Below are positions 8,862-18,362 of a stretch of DNA of 64,000 nt, piece by piece. The DNA lies in assembly GCF_000332195.1 (NCBI RefSeq), contig NZ_KB235922.1, positions 6,111,322-6,175,321 on the forward strand. The letters are read 5' to 3'. Both the position numbers and the translations under genes were made by a program. The number at the start of each line of letters is the position of its first letter. Within the stretch, counting starts at the first letter, position 1. A model generated the notes under the pieces. That model had not been told where the DNA came from. It did not search any database and saw only the letters and a list, made by a program, of their open reading frames with translations. The DNA comes from Pleurocapsa sp. PCC 7319 (GTDB lineage Bacteria; Cyanobacteriota; Cyanobacteriia; Cyanobacteriales; Xenococcaceae).

Positions 8862-9842
8862 ATGCTTAACAATACACAAGCCAAGAAATCCTCTGGTTTA
8901 TTTTTAGTCTGGAAAAACTATCAACGACGACCAGAAGTTCTCGCTTCTCTAATTAATTGTCAACTAAAATTTATTCCTCATCTATTTAGAAGTAAATATC
9001 TGCGACCGTTAGATTATCTAATTAAATTGGTAGTTAGTATCAAAGATATTAGGCAAATAAAGCCTGATTTTGTAGTTGCTCAGTGTCCACCTACCTTTAG
9101 TGCTTTGCCTCCTTGGTTAACGAAAACTCCCTATGTAATTGATGCTCATAATCCTCTGTTTCAGGTAAAAATGTGGCAAAGTTTGCCTTTGAGCAAAACC
9201 CTACTTCAAAATGCTCAGGCAATAATTGTACATAATACAGAAATGTTTCAGTCGGTTAAAAATATTTATCCCTCAGTTCCATTGTTTACCATTTCTGATC
9301 CCATTGAGTTTATTGAACCGATTAAATTACAGAAACGTTCAGAAAAACAGATTTTAGTTATTGCTTCCTTCGATCCCTGGGATGAACCTGTGGATTTATT
9401 AATTGAGATTATGAAAGAGTTAGCAGAGTACAATTTTATTGTGACTGCTGACATCAACAAACTTGCTCCTGAAACAGCTACAGTTCTCAAAGAATTAGAC
9501 AATGTTCAACTCACTGGTTTTTTAGCAACAGAAGAGTATCATCAGGTATTATGCTCTAGTCTGGCATCTCTTGTATTAACAACTAGTGAGGCTACCCAGC
9601 CCAGCGGTGCCTGCGAAGCTTTATCTTCTAATACACAATTAATTATTAGCAAAACATCTCTGACTGAGAAACTATTCGGTGAGTGGGCAGTATTAGTGGA
9701 AAATTCTTCTGAATCAATTGTCAAGGCTATTAGATCGTTAACACCGAAAACATTAGATTTGGCTTCATGTCGTAGCCGATGGAATTCCCTAGTCCAGCAA
9801 GAAATCGCGCAACTTGTTGAACTTGTAGACTCTAAAAAGTAA
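8862..9842 (+). CDS. Glycosyltransferase, GT4-like
   Basis: This 326-residue soluble protein has a GT-B layout. The N-terminal half has IKPDFVVAQCPPTF followed by PYVIDAHNPLF. The C-terminal half has QILVIASFDPWDEP, LDNVQLTGFLATEEYH and TQPSGACEALSSN, which together match the glycosyltransferase family 4/1 C-terminal nucleotide-sugar lobe with its E-A-L-like motif. It likely adds one sugar to a lipid-linked repeat unit at the cytoplasmic membrane face. The ATG at 8862 is the first good start. Its stop is 60 bases from the convergent gene that follows. Confidence 0.75.
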   Translation: MLNNTQAKKSSGLFLVWKNYQRRPEVLASLINCQLKFIPHLFRSKYLRPLDYLIKLVVSIKDIRQIKPDFVVAQCPPTFSALPPWLTKTPYVIDAHNPLFQVKMWQSLPLSKTLLQNAQAIIVHNTEMFQSVKNIYPSVPLFTISDPIEFIEPIKLQKRSEKQILVIASFDPWDEPVDLLIEIMKELAEYNFIVTADINKLAPETATVLKELDNVQLTGFLATEEYHQVLCSSLASLVLTTSEATQPSGACEALSSNTQLIISKTSLTEKLFGEWAVLVENSSESIVKAIRSLTPKTLDLASCRSRWNSLVQQEIAQLVELVDSKK

Positions 9843-9902
9843 GAGAGCCAATACCGAATTCTGCTGGAGTAGGTTATAAAAATAGACAACTAAAACTTAA
9901 AC

Positions 9903-11078
9903 TTATACTAATCTTGGATACAGGCTTGTCGGCGAATAACGAAGGGATAACTCTTGGGCAGATGCTTTTAATTGTTTTAGTAGCTGAGGTTCGTCTAAAA
10001 CTTGTTGAATAAGTTTAATTAGATGGGGATAATCCTCAAAAAATAATGTACATTCCTGAAATTCCGAAGAAACATTATATTCTCGAGGTAATAATCCTGG
10101 TTTAGCTGCTCTCAACATATTAAAGATCATGCCGGACTCTTTGGTTTTGCCATAAACTTCAGTGCTATTCTTGCTAATAAATTGATTATTGAGCAATAAA
10201 TCGCAATTGGCGATCGCCTTGTCAAATTCTTCACCGTAGACAAATGAATCATGATAAATAACTTGATAACCTGAATCGATTAGACTCGATATTGCAGCCC
10301 CCATTTCCTTTTGCTCACGCTCGGTAACATAGCCTAGTAAATAAACATCTATGCGATCGCGTAAGACCTCAGAATTTTGTTGCAAGGCTTGAAAAAATCC
10401 CAAGTAATCGCGTTTAGCCTGGGTGATCACCCCTGGTATACAAATTCTCAAAACCTGGTTTGATTGAGAAGTATCTTCCATTCCTTCGTAAATAGCAAAA
10501 GGAAATACTGTTATCGGCGATTTACAGGAATACTCTTCTAATGCTTCTTTTTGCCCTTCACTATGAACTATGAGCTTTAGATTATAGTTTTGATCAAACT
10601 TTGCTAACATTTTCTTCCTCATGGGTCGATAGATCAGATAATCAACAAATGCACGGGCAATGATGCGTGAGTACTGACGATTTTGATCCTTGTTTTTCAG
10701 ACTAGGAATTAACGTGTTGATAGCTCTTTTAAAATCGTCGTTATACCATTCTTCAACCTGATGTACGTGAAAAAAAACGTCTTTAGTTTGCGGTTTGAAC
10801 TGAGCGAACTCAAGATAGTTATCAAAAATAGTACAAATATGTATACGATCAAAAGCTACATTTTCGGCCTCATTGAGTAGTTTTTTTAACGACTGACCTT
10901 CTTCTAGAACTATTAAACTGGCGTTTTTCGGCAACCCGTTTTCATTCAAAGCCTTTTCAATTGAAGGTAAGGTATAAACAATGATTTCGTTATTGGGATC
11001 GCTAGCATAAGTTTTGATAAGACCGTTAACTGCTGAGTAATGGTTAGGTTCACTAACTTCAAATATTCCAATAAGCAT
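9903..11078 (-). CDS. Glycosyltransferase-like protein
   Basis: This 391-residue cytoplasmic-looking protein is not matched confidently to a named subfamily. It opens MLIGIFEVSEPNHYSAVNGL, has a central VLRICIPGVITQAKRDYLGF resembling the start of a GT-B C-terminal lobe, and then LLNNQFISKNSTEVYGKTKE. Its place among polysaccharide genes supports a glycosyltransferase or polysaccharide-processing role. It is convergent with the GT4-like gene and divergent from the epimerase gene. It could be a catalytically altered GT-B protein. Confidence 0.62.
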   Translation of the reverse strand: MLIGIFEVSEPNHYSAVNGLIKTYASDPNNEIIVYTLPSIEKALNENGLPKNASLIVLEEGQSLKKLLNEAENVAFDRIHICTIFDNYLEFAQFKPQTKDVFFHVHQVEEWYNDDFKRAINTLIPSLKNKDQNRQYSRIIARAFVDYLIYRPMRKKMLAKFDQNYNLKLIVHSEGQKEALEEYSCKSPITVFPFAIYEGMEDTSQSNQVLRICIPGVITQAKRDYLGFFQALQQNSEVLRDRIDVYLLGYVTEREQKEMGAAISSLIDSGYQVIYHDSFVYGEEFDKAIANCDLLLNNQFISKNSTEVYGKTKESGMIFNMLRAAKPGLLPREYNVSSEFQECTLFFEDYPHLIKLIQQVLDEPQLLKQLKASAQELSLRYSPTSLYPRLV

Positions 11079-11704
11079 AATAATAAAATTTTAACTAAAT
11101 GTCTGTGTAATATAAAAAAATATTCTAGTTTATCTTACTCGTCCAAAATCTGGACAATAAATAAATTTTCGAAATGTACCTCTTCCCTTAATGTAGAACA
11201 ATTTATATTTAACGAGTAAATAATTAAAATATGTCATCAATTGGAGAGAAAGATGATTTTTTAAGCCATTTTAACGAGATAAGAAGAGAAAAAGCATTCT
11301 CAATAGTTGTGCTAAAAAGACTTTTCTACGATAGAGCAGATCGCAAGATAGTATAAACACAAAGGTTTCCAAAAGTCTATTTCTAGAACAATCACGGGCA
11401 AAAGAGATCAGGACTTAGTTGGACTTATCTCTTTTCTAAAGTGACGAGCTGGTAACTTCAAACTTAGAGATTATATCATCTTTATATTTTTCTGATTATT
11501 GATATTTTTATCATGAAGTTCATTGATTGACTATCGACATCTTGACGAGTTTCATAGTAATATGTCATCCATTATGTAGTGAATATACTTAGTAAAAAAT
11601 ACAGAGAAATTTAACTAAAATGTTCTCAACTGAGAATTTTTAGGCTGAATTCGTGCAATTAATCTTGGAAACACATTAGATAAAAAGTTAGAAGAAAGTC
11701 AAGT
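11079..11704. other. 626-base divergent intergenic region with a stem-loop
   Basis: No coding sequence is supportable. The region lies between the starts of a minus-strand glycosyltransferase-like gene and the plus-strand epimerase. Bases 11400-11435 form a stem-loop: AAAAGAGAT pairs perfectly with ATCTCTTTT across an 18-base loop that contains a direct repeat of GGACTTA. The right arm ends in a short T run. It could end a small plus-strand transcript or act as a leader element for the epimerase gene. Confidence 0.4.
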
Positions 11705-12772
11705 ATGGGTATAGCAATTATCACTGGTTCGGCTGGTTTGATTGGCTCGGAAGCAGTGAGGTTTTTCAGTAGCCTAGGTATGGAAGTTGTTGGTATTGAC
11801 AACGATATGCGGAAGTTTTTTTTTGGAGAGGAAGCCTCAACCAAGTGGAATCGCCAAAGATTAGAAAAAGAAGTTGATAATTATCAACACCGCGAAGTAG
11901 ATATAAGAGACTACGAGAAAATTAAGGATATTTTTCAGCATTACGGCAAGGATATTTCCTTAATAATTCATACTGCTGCTCAACCTTCTCATGATTGGGC
12001 GGCTAGCGATCCTTTTTCTGACTTTACTGTTAATGCTAACGGGACACTCAATCTTTTACAAGCAACTCGTGAGTATTGTCCCGATGCAGTGTTTATTTTT
12101 ACATCTACAAATAAGGTATATGGTGACTTACCAAATTTTCTGCCTTTAATTGAGTTAGAGAAACGCTGGGAAATAGATTCTAGCCACCAATACTACGGTG
12201 GAATAGCCGAGGATATGAGTATCGACCAGTGTAAACACTCCCTTTTTGGTGCTTCTAAAGTTGCTGCTGATGTCTTAGTTCAAGAGTATGGACGCTATTT
12301 TGGCATCAGAACTGGCTCGTTTAGAGGTGGTTGCCTGACCGGTCCAAATCACTCTGGAACTGAGCTTCACGGTTTTCTTGCCTATCTTGTCAAATGTACA
12401 GCCACTGGCAAACCATATACGATTTATGGCTACAAAGGAAAGCAAGTCCGCGATAACATTCATTCTTCAGATTTGATTGCTGCTTTTTACGAGTTTTACA
12501 AAAATCCCCGTATCGCCGAAGTGTACAACATTGGTGGTGGACGAGAGAGTAACTGTTCCATGCTAGAAGCGATCGAAATAGCACAAGAACTCTCAGGTAG
12601 AAAGCTGGATTACTCTTACACAGACGATAATCGCAGTGGAGATCATATTTGGTATATCAGTGATCTCACTAAGTTCAAATCTCATTATCCAGATTGGTCA
12701 CTCAAATACAACATCCAACAGATATTGTCTGAGATTTACGAAAGTGGTGTCACAAGGTGGAGTGAGAAATGA
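11705..12772 (+). CDS. NAD-dependent epimerase/dehydratase, CDP-paratose (tyvelose) 2-epimerase-like
   Basis: This 355-residue extended SDR has the N-terminal Rossmann motif GSAGLIGSE and the epimerase signature [12 protein letters not shown]. Characteristic blocks [13 protein letters not shown] and [12 protein letters not shown] match the CDP-paratose 2-epimerase-like group, which interconverts nucleotide-linked deoxysugars or related hexoses. At the usual Y-x-x-x-K site the sequence reads F-G-A-S-K, with Phe in place of the catalytic Tyr. It probably supplies a nucleotide sugar to the surrounding glycosyltransferases. Its stop overlaps the next start by four bases (ATGA), indicating translational coupling. 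The substrate is uncertain. Confidence 0.83.
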   Translation: MGIAIITGSAGLIGSEAVRFFSSLGMEVVGIDNDMRKFFFGEEASTKWNRQRLEKEVDNYQHREVDIRDYEKIKDIFQHYGKDISLIIHTAAQPSHDWAASDPFSDFTVNANGTLNLLQATREYCPDAVFIFTSTNKVYGDLPNFLPLIELEKRWEIDSSHQYYGGIAEDMSIDQCKHSLFGASKVAADVLVQEYGRYFGIRTGSFRGGCLTGPNHSGTELHGFLAYLVKCTATGKPYTIYGYKGKQVRDNIHSSDLIAAFYEFYKNPRIAEVYNIGGGRESNCSMLEAIEIAQELSGRKLDYSYTDDNRSGDHIWYISDLTKFKSHYPDWSLKYNIQQILSEIYESGVTRWSEK

Positions 12773-13575
12773 TTAACCAAGGAAAATATTCTATTTTAGG
12801 AATTAATATCAATGCGGTAGATTATGATTTTGCAGTATCAAAAATTACCGATGCCGCCAGAAGTAAAAGAGCCTGCTCTGTGAGTGCCTTAGCAGTACAC
12901 GGTGTGATGACTGGATTTTTCGACTCAGTTCATGCCAGGCGCTTGAATGGTTTAGACTTGGTAGTTCCTGATGGGCAACCCGTACGTTGGGCATTGTCTT
13001 GGTTATACAAAAAACGTCTGCCAGATCGTGTGTATGGTCCTAATCTGACTCTTAAAGTAGCCGAATCTCTGACTAAAGAGGGTTTAAGTATTTATCTTTA
13101 TGGCAGTACGACAGAAACCCTCGAAAAATTTGCTCGTAACTTAGCACAATCTTACCCTGAGCTAAAGATTGCTGGGATGGAAGCTTCTAAGTTTAGAAAG
13201 CTCTCAGAGCAAGAGCGATCGCAATTAGTGAAGCGTATTAAAGCTTCAGGTGCTAATGCAGTCTTTCTAGGTTTAGGTTGTCCCAGACAAGAAACATGGG
13301 CTTATGAGTATCGCGATTTGCTCAACATACCTATTTTAGCCGTTGGTGCGGCTTTCGACTTCCATGCTGGGACTTTACCTCAAGCACCAAAATGGATGCA
13401 AGATCTAGGGTTAGAGTGGGTATTTCGCTTTGTTCAAGAACCTAAGAGACTATGGCAACGATATACCATTCTTAATCCTCTTTATCTTTGGCATATTTTT
13501 CAACAATATTTAGGATTAAGAAAATTTGTACCAACTTTGCCCAATGGCAAAGAAAAAATTGAGTCTTATGGTTAG
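12769..13575 (+). CDS. WecG/TagA/CpsF family glycosyltransferase
   Basis: This 268-residue protein has the WecG/TagA/CpsF hallmarks: [12 protein letters not shown] near residue 64, [35 protein letters not shown] and [12 protein letters not shown]. These GT26 enzymes transfer ManNAc-type or related sugars to polyprenyl-linked acceptors, often as the second step of a repeat unit. It overlaps the epimerase by four bases, so the epimerase may make its donor or a sugar of the same unit. The stop is followed by a strong stem-loop before a convergent gene. Confidence 0.92.
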   Translation: MINQGKYSILGININAVDYDFAVSKITDAARSKRACSVSALAVHGVMTGFFDSVHARRLNGLDLVVPDGQPVRWALSWLYKKRLPDRVYGPNLTLKVAESLTKEGLSIYLYGSTTETLEKFARNLAQSYPELKIAGMEASKFRKLSEQERSQLVKRIKASGANAVFLGLGCPRQETWAYEYRDLLNIPILAVGAAFDFHAGTLPQAPKWMQDLGLEWVFRFVQEPKRLWQRYTILNPLYLWHIFQQYLGLRKFVPTLPNGKEKIESYG

Positions 13576-13581
13576 ACTCAT

Positions 13582-13616
13582 GAGATTGCATTGGATAAAT
13601 TTTTCAATGCGATCTC
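13582..13616. terminator. Stem-loop between convergent genes, probable bidirectional terminator
   Basis: GAGATTGCATTG (13582-13593) pairs with CAATGCGATCTC (13605-13616) with a single G-U wobble, leaving an 11-base AT-rich loop. It lies seven bases after the wecG-like stop and before the convergent acyltransferase stop, where a shared terminator is expected. There is no long T run. Confidence 0.6.
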
Positions 13617-13654
13617 GTAATTTCCATAATTACATATCCGTAGTACCCCGCTTT

Positions 13655-14668
13655 CTAATTTAGCTTCAATCTAATCCTTTCCAAGGGACCAAAAAATATT
13701 CCTAATAATACAGTTATTACTATTGCTAAGAACCACAAAAAATATATTGACAGGTTGATTTTTGAACTAATTATATACACAGTCGTATATCCTACCCCCT
13801 GCCATAAATAGATTGAATAGCCATTTACAATAAAGGGTTTAAACCAAGTAGAAGAAGCTAAAAATTCAATTTTTTTAGGATTTAGATAAGAAAAAACAAG
13901 TAGGAATAATGACAGCCAAATAAAGCTAAATACAAAAAACAACCAATTTGGTGGGAATTTGTTTGATTGCATATTTAGTGTAACTGGCAAAAAAAATTTA
14001 CTTAATACGAGTACAAAAATCCCTGATATACCCAATACTATACATTGACTACGTTTGATTTTGAGATGATTTGTCAAAATATAACCCAAATAAGCCCAAA
14101 ATAAATAAAAAATTGTTGTAATCAATCCACTTGCGGTTTCTGGAATTAGTGACATGGTTGAGATAATAATGCATAATCCCATACTCGTAAGCCATAGAGG
14201 TGTCTTTAAGGGATAGAATTTCGTTACAATCGGGAGAAGAAATGTGACCTTCAAAAAGGGTCCAATGAACCATAAATGCATATTTAACATTCCAAATGAA
14301 TACCCTTCTCCAAAGGGGGGAGTGAGCCAGGCTAGAATGATTGCCGTTATATCAGCCGAAGATTCTTTAATATCTTGCAGCACAACTATAAACAAGCAAA
14401 ATGTAGCATAAGTCAAGTATGGTATTAGGATTCTAGAGCTTCTGCTAATCACAAATAAAATGTAATTCTTAGTATTCAAAACGAATCCCGATTTTTTTTC
14501 AAATAGTCCGTAGGCATAACCTGAAATAACAAAAATTAAAGGCATTTCGAAGAGCAATAGTGAACCATATGAGTGCGGTATAATGTCTAGCCAAAATACA
14601 CCATGTATAATGGTAACGATATAAAACATCAATGCGGCTCTTGCTATATCTATGCTCTTGTTTCTCAT
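13655..14668 (-). CDS. Acyltransferase 3 family membrane protein
   Basis: This 337-residue protein has about ten predicted transmembrane helices. It begins MRNKSIDIARAALMFYIVTI, the typical acyltransferase-3 start (R-x-x-x-I-D), and has H23 in helix 1 (IIHGVFWL) as in OafA/WecH/NodX relatives. A later block (NMHLWFIGPFLKV) matches the family's conserved W-F-I/L motif. These enzymes O-acetylate extracytoplasmic sugars. There is no C-terminal SGNH domain. Its position at the end of the polysaccharide cluster suggests decoration of the exported polymer. A decayed transposase starts just upstream. Confidence 0.87.
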   Translation of the reverse strand: MRNKSIDIARAALMFYIVTIIHGVFWLDIIPHSYGSLLLFEMPLIFVISGYAYGLFEKKSGFVLNTKNYILFVISRSSRILIPYLTYATFCLFIVVLQDIKESSADITAIILAWLTPPFGEGYSFGMLNMHLWFIGPFLKVTFLLPIVTKFYPLKTPLWLTSMGLCIIISTMSLIPETASGLITTIFYLFWAYLGYILTNHLKIKRSQCIVLGISGIFVLVLSKFFLPVTLNMQSNKFPPNWLFFVFSFIWLSLFLLVFSYLNPKKIEFLASSTWFKPFIVNGYSIYLWQGVGYTTVYIISSKINLSIYFLWFLAIVITVLLGIFFGPLERIRLKLN

Positions 14669-14674
14669 TTTTTC

Positions 14675-15141
14675 CCGATTCTAGAGTGATTAGTCCTTGA
14701 TTTGATAAACTATCCAAAGCTCTTCCGATTCGGTCATCGTTCAAATGTTCTGGTTTAATCATTTCTCCCAGAAAATGTACGGTTGCTTTGCCGATAAAGA
14801 ATTCTCCGAACAGGTACAGAGGTGCGCTAACAAAGCCCAATCCAGTAAGAATCATGGCTTTTACTACTTGACCTGTGCTAATTATTAGACTTGTTGTGAA
14901 ATAAAGTTTAAAACTGCTGAAAAGCTTACCAGATAAGGCTTAAAGATATTGGTGGTCAAAAACCGTTGGATGCTTTGATTGATAAGGGTTTGAAGCATTT
15001 TTTAAGCTTAATTCGCAACGAGTCTATTTATTAGGAATGTTGTTTTATTTTTTATTTATCTATTTCTTCAACTAATCCTATCTGGTCAAGAATTCCCGCT
15101 ACTATATCTACATGGTCTAAGTTTTTGACTGGGATATCCAT
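14675..15141 (-). pseudogene. IS1634-family (DUF4277-type) transposase remnant
   Basis: Two minus-strand pieces match the N-terminus of IS1634-type transposases. The first, 15141 to about 15052, begins MDIPVKNLDHVDIVAGILDQ. The second, about 14935 to 14675, reads STGQVVKAMILTGLGFVSAP, continues LYLFGEFFIGKATVHFLGE, and ends HLNDDRIGRALDSL. They are separated by roughly 120 extra bases with stops, and the rest of the transposase, including the catalytic region, is absent. This is a dead element at the edge of the polysaccharide cluster. I recognised the family from the motif pattern; no alignment was run. Confidence 0.75.
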
Positions 15142-15326
15142 TCAGAGGTTATTTAAACTCTTCATATTAATATCCTACCTTTCTTTCCCAATCTACTAAA
15201 TGTCGACCTTGAGTAGTATGTCGCAGCGCATTCGTCACAAACGGCAATTTAAAGAATTGGTTGGTGACATTTTAATTAGGCTAAATCATGAAATTAGTAA
15301 TAATTGGTAAAAAAGAAATTTTTCTT

Positions 15327-16685
15327 TTAATATGATTTTCTTTTCTTGTTTTCTCGGTGATTAGCTACCGACTCTACTAAACCAATCCCAATAAAACAAG
15401 ATAGTAACGAAGAGCGTCCGTAACTCATCCAAGGTAAAGGAATGCCAGTAATTGGTGCTAGCCCAATAGTCATACTAATATTAATTATGGTTTGAAAAGC
15501 AATAATTGCTAAAATTCCGATCGCCAACAATGAGCCAAAGTTATCTTTAGCCGTAGAAGCAACCCAAATTAAGCGCATACATATCAACCAAAATACTGCC
15601 AACAGTAAAATACTGCCAATGAAACCAAACTCTTCTCCCACAGCAGAAAAAATAAAATCAGTATGCTGCTCTGGAATAAAATTAAGTTGAGTTTGTGTTC
15701 CCTGATGCCATCCTTGTCCCCAAAGTTTGCCGGCACCGATCGCTATTCGCGATTGAATAAGATGATATCCACCGCCTAAAGGATCTTGTTCGGGGTCGAG
15801 AAACATAATTAACCGTGCTTTTTGATAATCCTTAAGCAGTCCCCAAAAAAAGTTGCCCAATTCTACTGCACCCAGGTTGAGTGCGATCGCACTTAGAGTA
15901 GAAACTATCTTGACAGGCAAAGTAAGCCAGGCAATCCCAGCTATAAGTAAAACCCAAAAAAGCCAACCAGGAAGATATAAATGATACAAGATAGCGGAAA
16001 ATAAGGGCGAAATCATCAAAACCAACCAGCCAGCTTTCGCATTTGCCCAATAAAGCATCGTTATAACTATCACCCCAAACACTAACGAAGTACCTAAATC
16101 TGGCTGCAAAAACACCAACATCCAGGGAACAATTGTAATTACTAGGGTTCTAACCACTGTCTTCAAATTAGCCCCATCTTGATTGTGTAGCAGTGCTGCC
16201 AAAGTAATTACTATGCCGATTTTAGCGAACTCTGAAGGCTGAATATTAAACCCGGCTACCGTAATCCATCGCTGCGCTCCTTTGGCTGATACTCCTGTAA
16301 AAGTTACGGCAATTAAAGAAAGATTAGTTAAAGCATAAATAAGCCAATGCCATCGCAACAATGACTGATAACGCCAACGAGATATGATGAGTACTATTAT
16401 TAGACCCAGTACACCAATTGTCCAATGTTGATAACTATAGCTGTGCCTTTCAGCCAATTCGGTGCTGTAGATGGTAAAACCGCCAAAAGTTGTCAACCCG
16501 ATTACTAATAAGAGTAAAATCCAGTCTAGCTGCTTCCATGAAGCAAGAAAAAATAGTATATACTGTCCCAAAAATTTTAGCTGAAACTTAGGTCTAGTAT
16601 GTCTTCTAGATTGGGAACGAGATTTGACCACTTTATTATTAAAGGTATTAAAGAGAAAAATAAATATATTGCGTTCATAATTCAT
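15327..16685 (-). CDS. rodA: Rod shape-determining protein RodA (SEDS glycosyltransferase)
   Basis: This 452-residue SEDS-family protein polymerises lipid II glycan strands with a class B PBP in the elongasome. It has about ten transmembrane helices, with signatures FNIQPSEFAKIGIV, FLQPDLGTSLVFG, GKLWGQGWHQGTQTQLNFIP and the C-terminal GIPLPWMSYGRSSLLSCFIG. The FIPEQHTDFIFS block favours RodA over FtsW. The N-terminus is about 50 residues longer than the core family start, and no closer ATG is available. The partner PBP2 gene is not adjacent. Confidence 0.94.
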   Translation of the reverse strand: MNYERNIFIFLFNTFNNKVVKSRSQSRRHTRPKFQLKFLGQYILFFLASWKQLDWILLLLVIGLTTFGGFTIYSTELAERHSYSYQHWTIGVLGLIIVLIISRWRYQSLLRWHWLIYALTNLSLIAVTFTGVSAKGAQRWITVAGFNIQPSEFAKIGIVITLAALLHNQDGANLKTVVRTLVITIVPWMLVFLQPDLGTSLVFGVIVITMLYWANAKAGWLVLMISPLFSAILYHLYLPGWLFWVLLIAGIAWLTLPVKIVSTLSAIALNLGAVELGNFFWGLLKDYQKARLIMFLDPEQDPLGGGYHLIQSRIAIGAGKLWGQGWHQGTQTQLNFIPEQHTDFIFSAVGEEFGFIGSILLLAVFWLICMRLIWVASTAKDNFGSLLAIGILAIIAFQTIINISMTIGLAPITGIPLPWMSYGRSSLLSCFIGIGLVESVANHRENKKRKSY

Positions 16686-16733
16686 GTGGATAACAGTGGT
16701 AAATATAGAAATATTTAATTAAATAGTTGTCCC

Positions 16734-16959
16734 ATGAGAAAAAAATATTACTCCTGATTCTATCGACTATTTTAAGTTTGGCAAGTTCGACTGTCTCGAC
16801 TGACGTTTCCGCTCAAACAAAATCAATTCACCATGGTTATTTAAATAAATAACCTCAAGCTGATATCAAAACTTAAGAAGTAGAGGATTTGATCGACAGC
16901 AACTCAAACAGCTAAAAACCGAAATTATTAACCAAGCCTTAAACGAAAGAGGGCAATAG
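16734..16959 (+). pseudogene. Decayed gene for a small secreted protein
   Basis: An ATG at 16734 opens M-R-K-K but stops after seven codons. A frame change at the run of seven A bases restores a clean signal peptide (KILLLILSTILSLASS, then a cleavage-like V-S-A-Q). After another stop and shift, a further frame encodes a basic amphipathic tail (FDRQQLKQLKTEIINQALNE) ending at TAG 16957-16959. This looks like a short periplasmic protein gene broken by at least two frameshifts. Homopolymer sequencing error could explain the first one. No family is recognised. Confidence 0.4.
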
Positions 16960-16966
16960 AAAATTA

Positions 16967-17602
16967 TTAGTTACTTCCTTCTTCATCTTTCATGTTTTGA
17001 ATTTTTATTACTTCCCAGTCTTCGGGGGTGTTGCAGTTAAATAGACAACTGCGATCGTTTACTGACAATTCTCGGACAGAATAGTTCGCTAACCAAGATT
17101 GAAAAGATTGTCCCCCTTGAGCTAGATATGCTTCTAGTAGGGGTAAACAGTCTCGACGGTAAAAACCACATAAAGGCTCCCAACCTTTAGTCTGACGGGG
17201 TAACAAGGCTATTTCTGTGGGTAATACTGTTGCCAAAGCTAATGACCACTGTTTTACTTGAGACGAGGATAATCGAGGTAGATCGCAAGCAAGTAATAAT
17301 ACCCACTCGGTCTCAACTAATTGTAATCCCTGAGTAAATCCGATCAAAGGCGTATTAGACTGGGCATCTAAGACTAGCTGTTCTTTAACTAGTTGACATC
17401 CTGGGGGCAAAATAGTCTGATATTTTCCAGTCCAAGGTGTAACTACATAAACACGATCTGCACAATCACGGGCAATAAGACTAGTTCGCGCTAGTAACGT
17501 ATTTTTACCTATAGTTAGTAAGGCTTTATCTTGTCCCATGCGAGAACTTTTGCCCCCAGCTAAGACAATAGCTGAAATCTTCTCTTTAATTGATTTTGTC
17601 AT
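16967..17602 (-). CDS. mobA: Molybdenum cofactor guanylyltransferase MobA
   Basis: This 211-residue protein has the nucleotidyltransferase signature AIVLAGGKSSRMGQDKALL, which binds GTP, and LLACDLPRL with the metal-binding Asp. MobA joins GMP to molybdopterin to make MGD for enzymes such as nitrate reductase. Length matches the family. It is divergent from the small membrane protein gene, with 30 bases between them. Confidence 0.92.
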   Translation of the reverse strand: MTKSIKEKISAIVLAGGKSSRMGQDKALLTIGKNTLLARTSLIARDCADRVYVVTPWTGKYQTILPPGCQLVKEQLVLDAQSNTPLIGFTQGLQLVETEWVLLLACDLPRLSSSQVKQWSLALATVLPTEIALLPRQTKGWEPLCGFYRRDCLPLLEAYLAQGGQSFQSWLANYSVRELSVNDRSCLFNCNTPEDWEVIKIQNMKDEEGSN

Positions 17603-17632
17603 CAGTTCTTAATTTATAACTTAACCAATAAA

Positions 17633-18040
17633 ATGATTATGCACAATCAATATAATTACTCAAATCAAACAGAGAAATATCTTATGCTCTGGATTTATTT
17701 ACTACCAATTGTTGGGGTAATTCCGGCAATCTGGACTCTCTATCTATCTCAGAAAGATAGAGAAACTAGAAAGACTGACTCAGAAAAAAGGCACTTAACA
17801 CAACTTAGTAACCAAGCTAATTATGAACGGCAAAAAGTAAGTCGCTGGTCCGTAACGCTAATTTTGGTTTGGTTAAGTTCCTATTGCTTACTTTCTCTGG
17901 GAGCAGCAAACACTTCTGGGATAATCGCTTTCCGTTTACTTTATACTAATGCCATCTTAACTACAGGATATTTTGTCACCTGTACAGTTTTAATGTTTAA
18001 TTTGCACAAAAGAAATCTATTTCCAGCAGATAAAGACTGA
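17633..18040 (+). CDS. Conserved-looking small membrane protein, unknown function
   Basis: The 135-residue protein has three predicted hydrophobic segments: near residues 17-39 (LMLWIYLLPIVGVIPAIWTL), 73-93 and 100-122. A charged cytoplasmic-looking loop (DRETRKTDSEKRH) lies between the first two. I do not recognise a named domain. It precedes the LCP ligase gene on the same strand with a 322-base gap, so operon linkage is uncertain. Two ATG codons, at 17633 and 17639, are both possible starts. Confidence 0.72.
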   Translation: MIMHNQYNYSNQTEKYLMLWIYLLPIVGVIPAIWTLYLSQKDRETRKTDSEKRHLTQLSNQANYERQKVSRWSVTLILVWLSSYCLLSLGAANTSGIIAFRLLYTNAILTTGYFVTCTVLMFNLHKRNLFPADKD

Positions 18041-18362
18041 GCAACACGATAGAACGATAAATAGTTGAACATCTATAATTTTTGTTCGTCATTTACTCTA
18101 ACTGCCATTACTCTAATGGAGAAGCTAAAATCGAAAAGCTAAAATTGAAAAGCGAATTTTGAGTATGAATAACTAAAATAAGCTATCAATCAAACCTTGT
18201 GAGTTAGTACTTAGTTAATAATGTGCTTTTGAGTAATTTTCATCTAAGTATTTTTTCTAGCAAATAACTGTTAATATTGATCGAATTACATTTTTGTATA
18301 TAAATATCTTAAATATTTGTTTAAGAAAGATAATTTATATTTATTTAGCGTGAGGGTATCCA
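18041..18362. other. Intergenic region with a three-copy 14-base tandem repeat
   Basis: No gene is supportable. Bases 18122-18163 contain three imperfect 14-base units (AAGCTAAAATCGAA and two variants). The rest is AT-rich leader for the LCP gene, which starts at GTG 18363. Confidence 0.4.

Noticed and set aside
8687-8884. 65-codon minus-strand open frame in the divergent gap
   Set aside because: It is hydrophobic AT-rich sequence with poor codon use, overlaps the GT4-like start and has no ribosome binding site. Treated as noise.
14499-14855. A 118-codon minus-strand open frame overlapping the acyltransferase start
   Set aside because: Only its first 60 codons match a transposase; the rest is an out-of-frame shadow of the acyltransferase gene. 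It is reported as a pseudogene instead.
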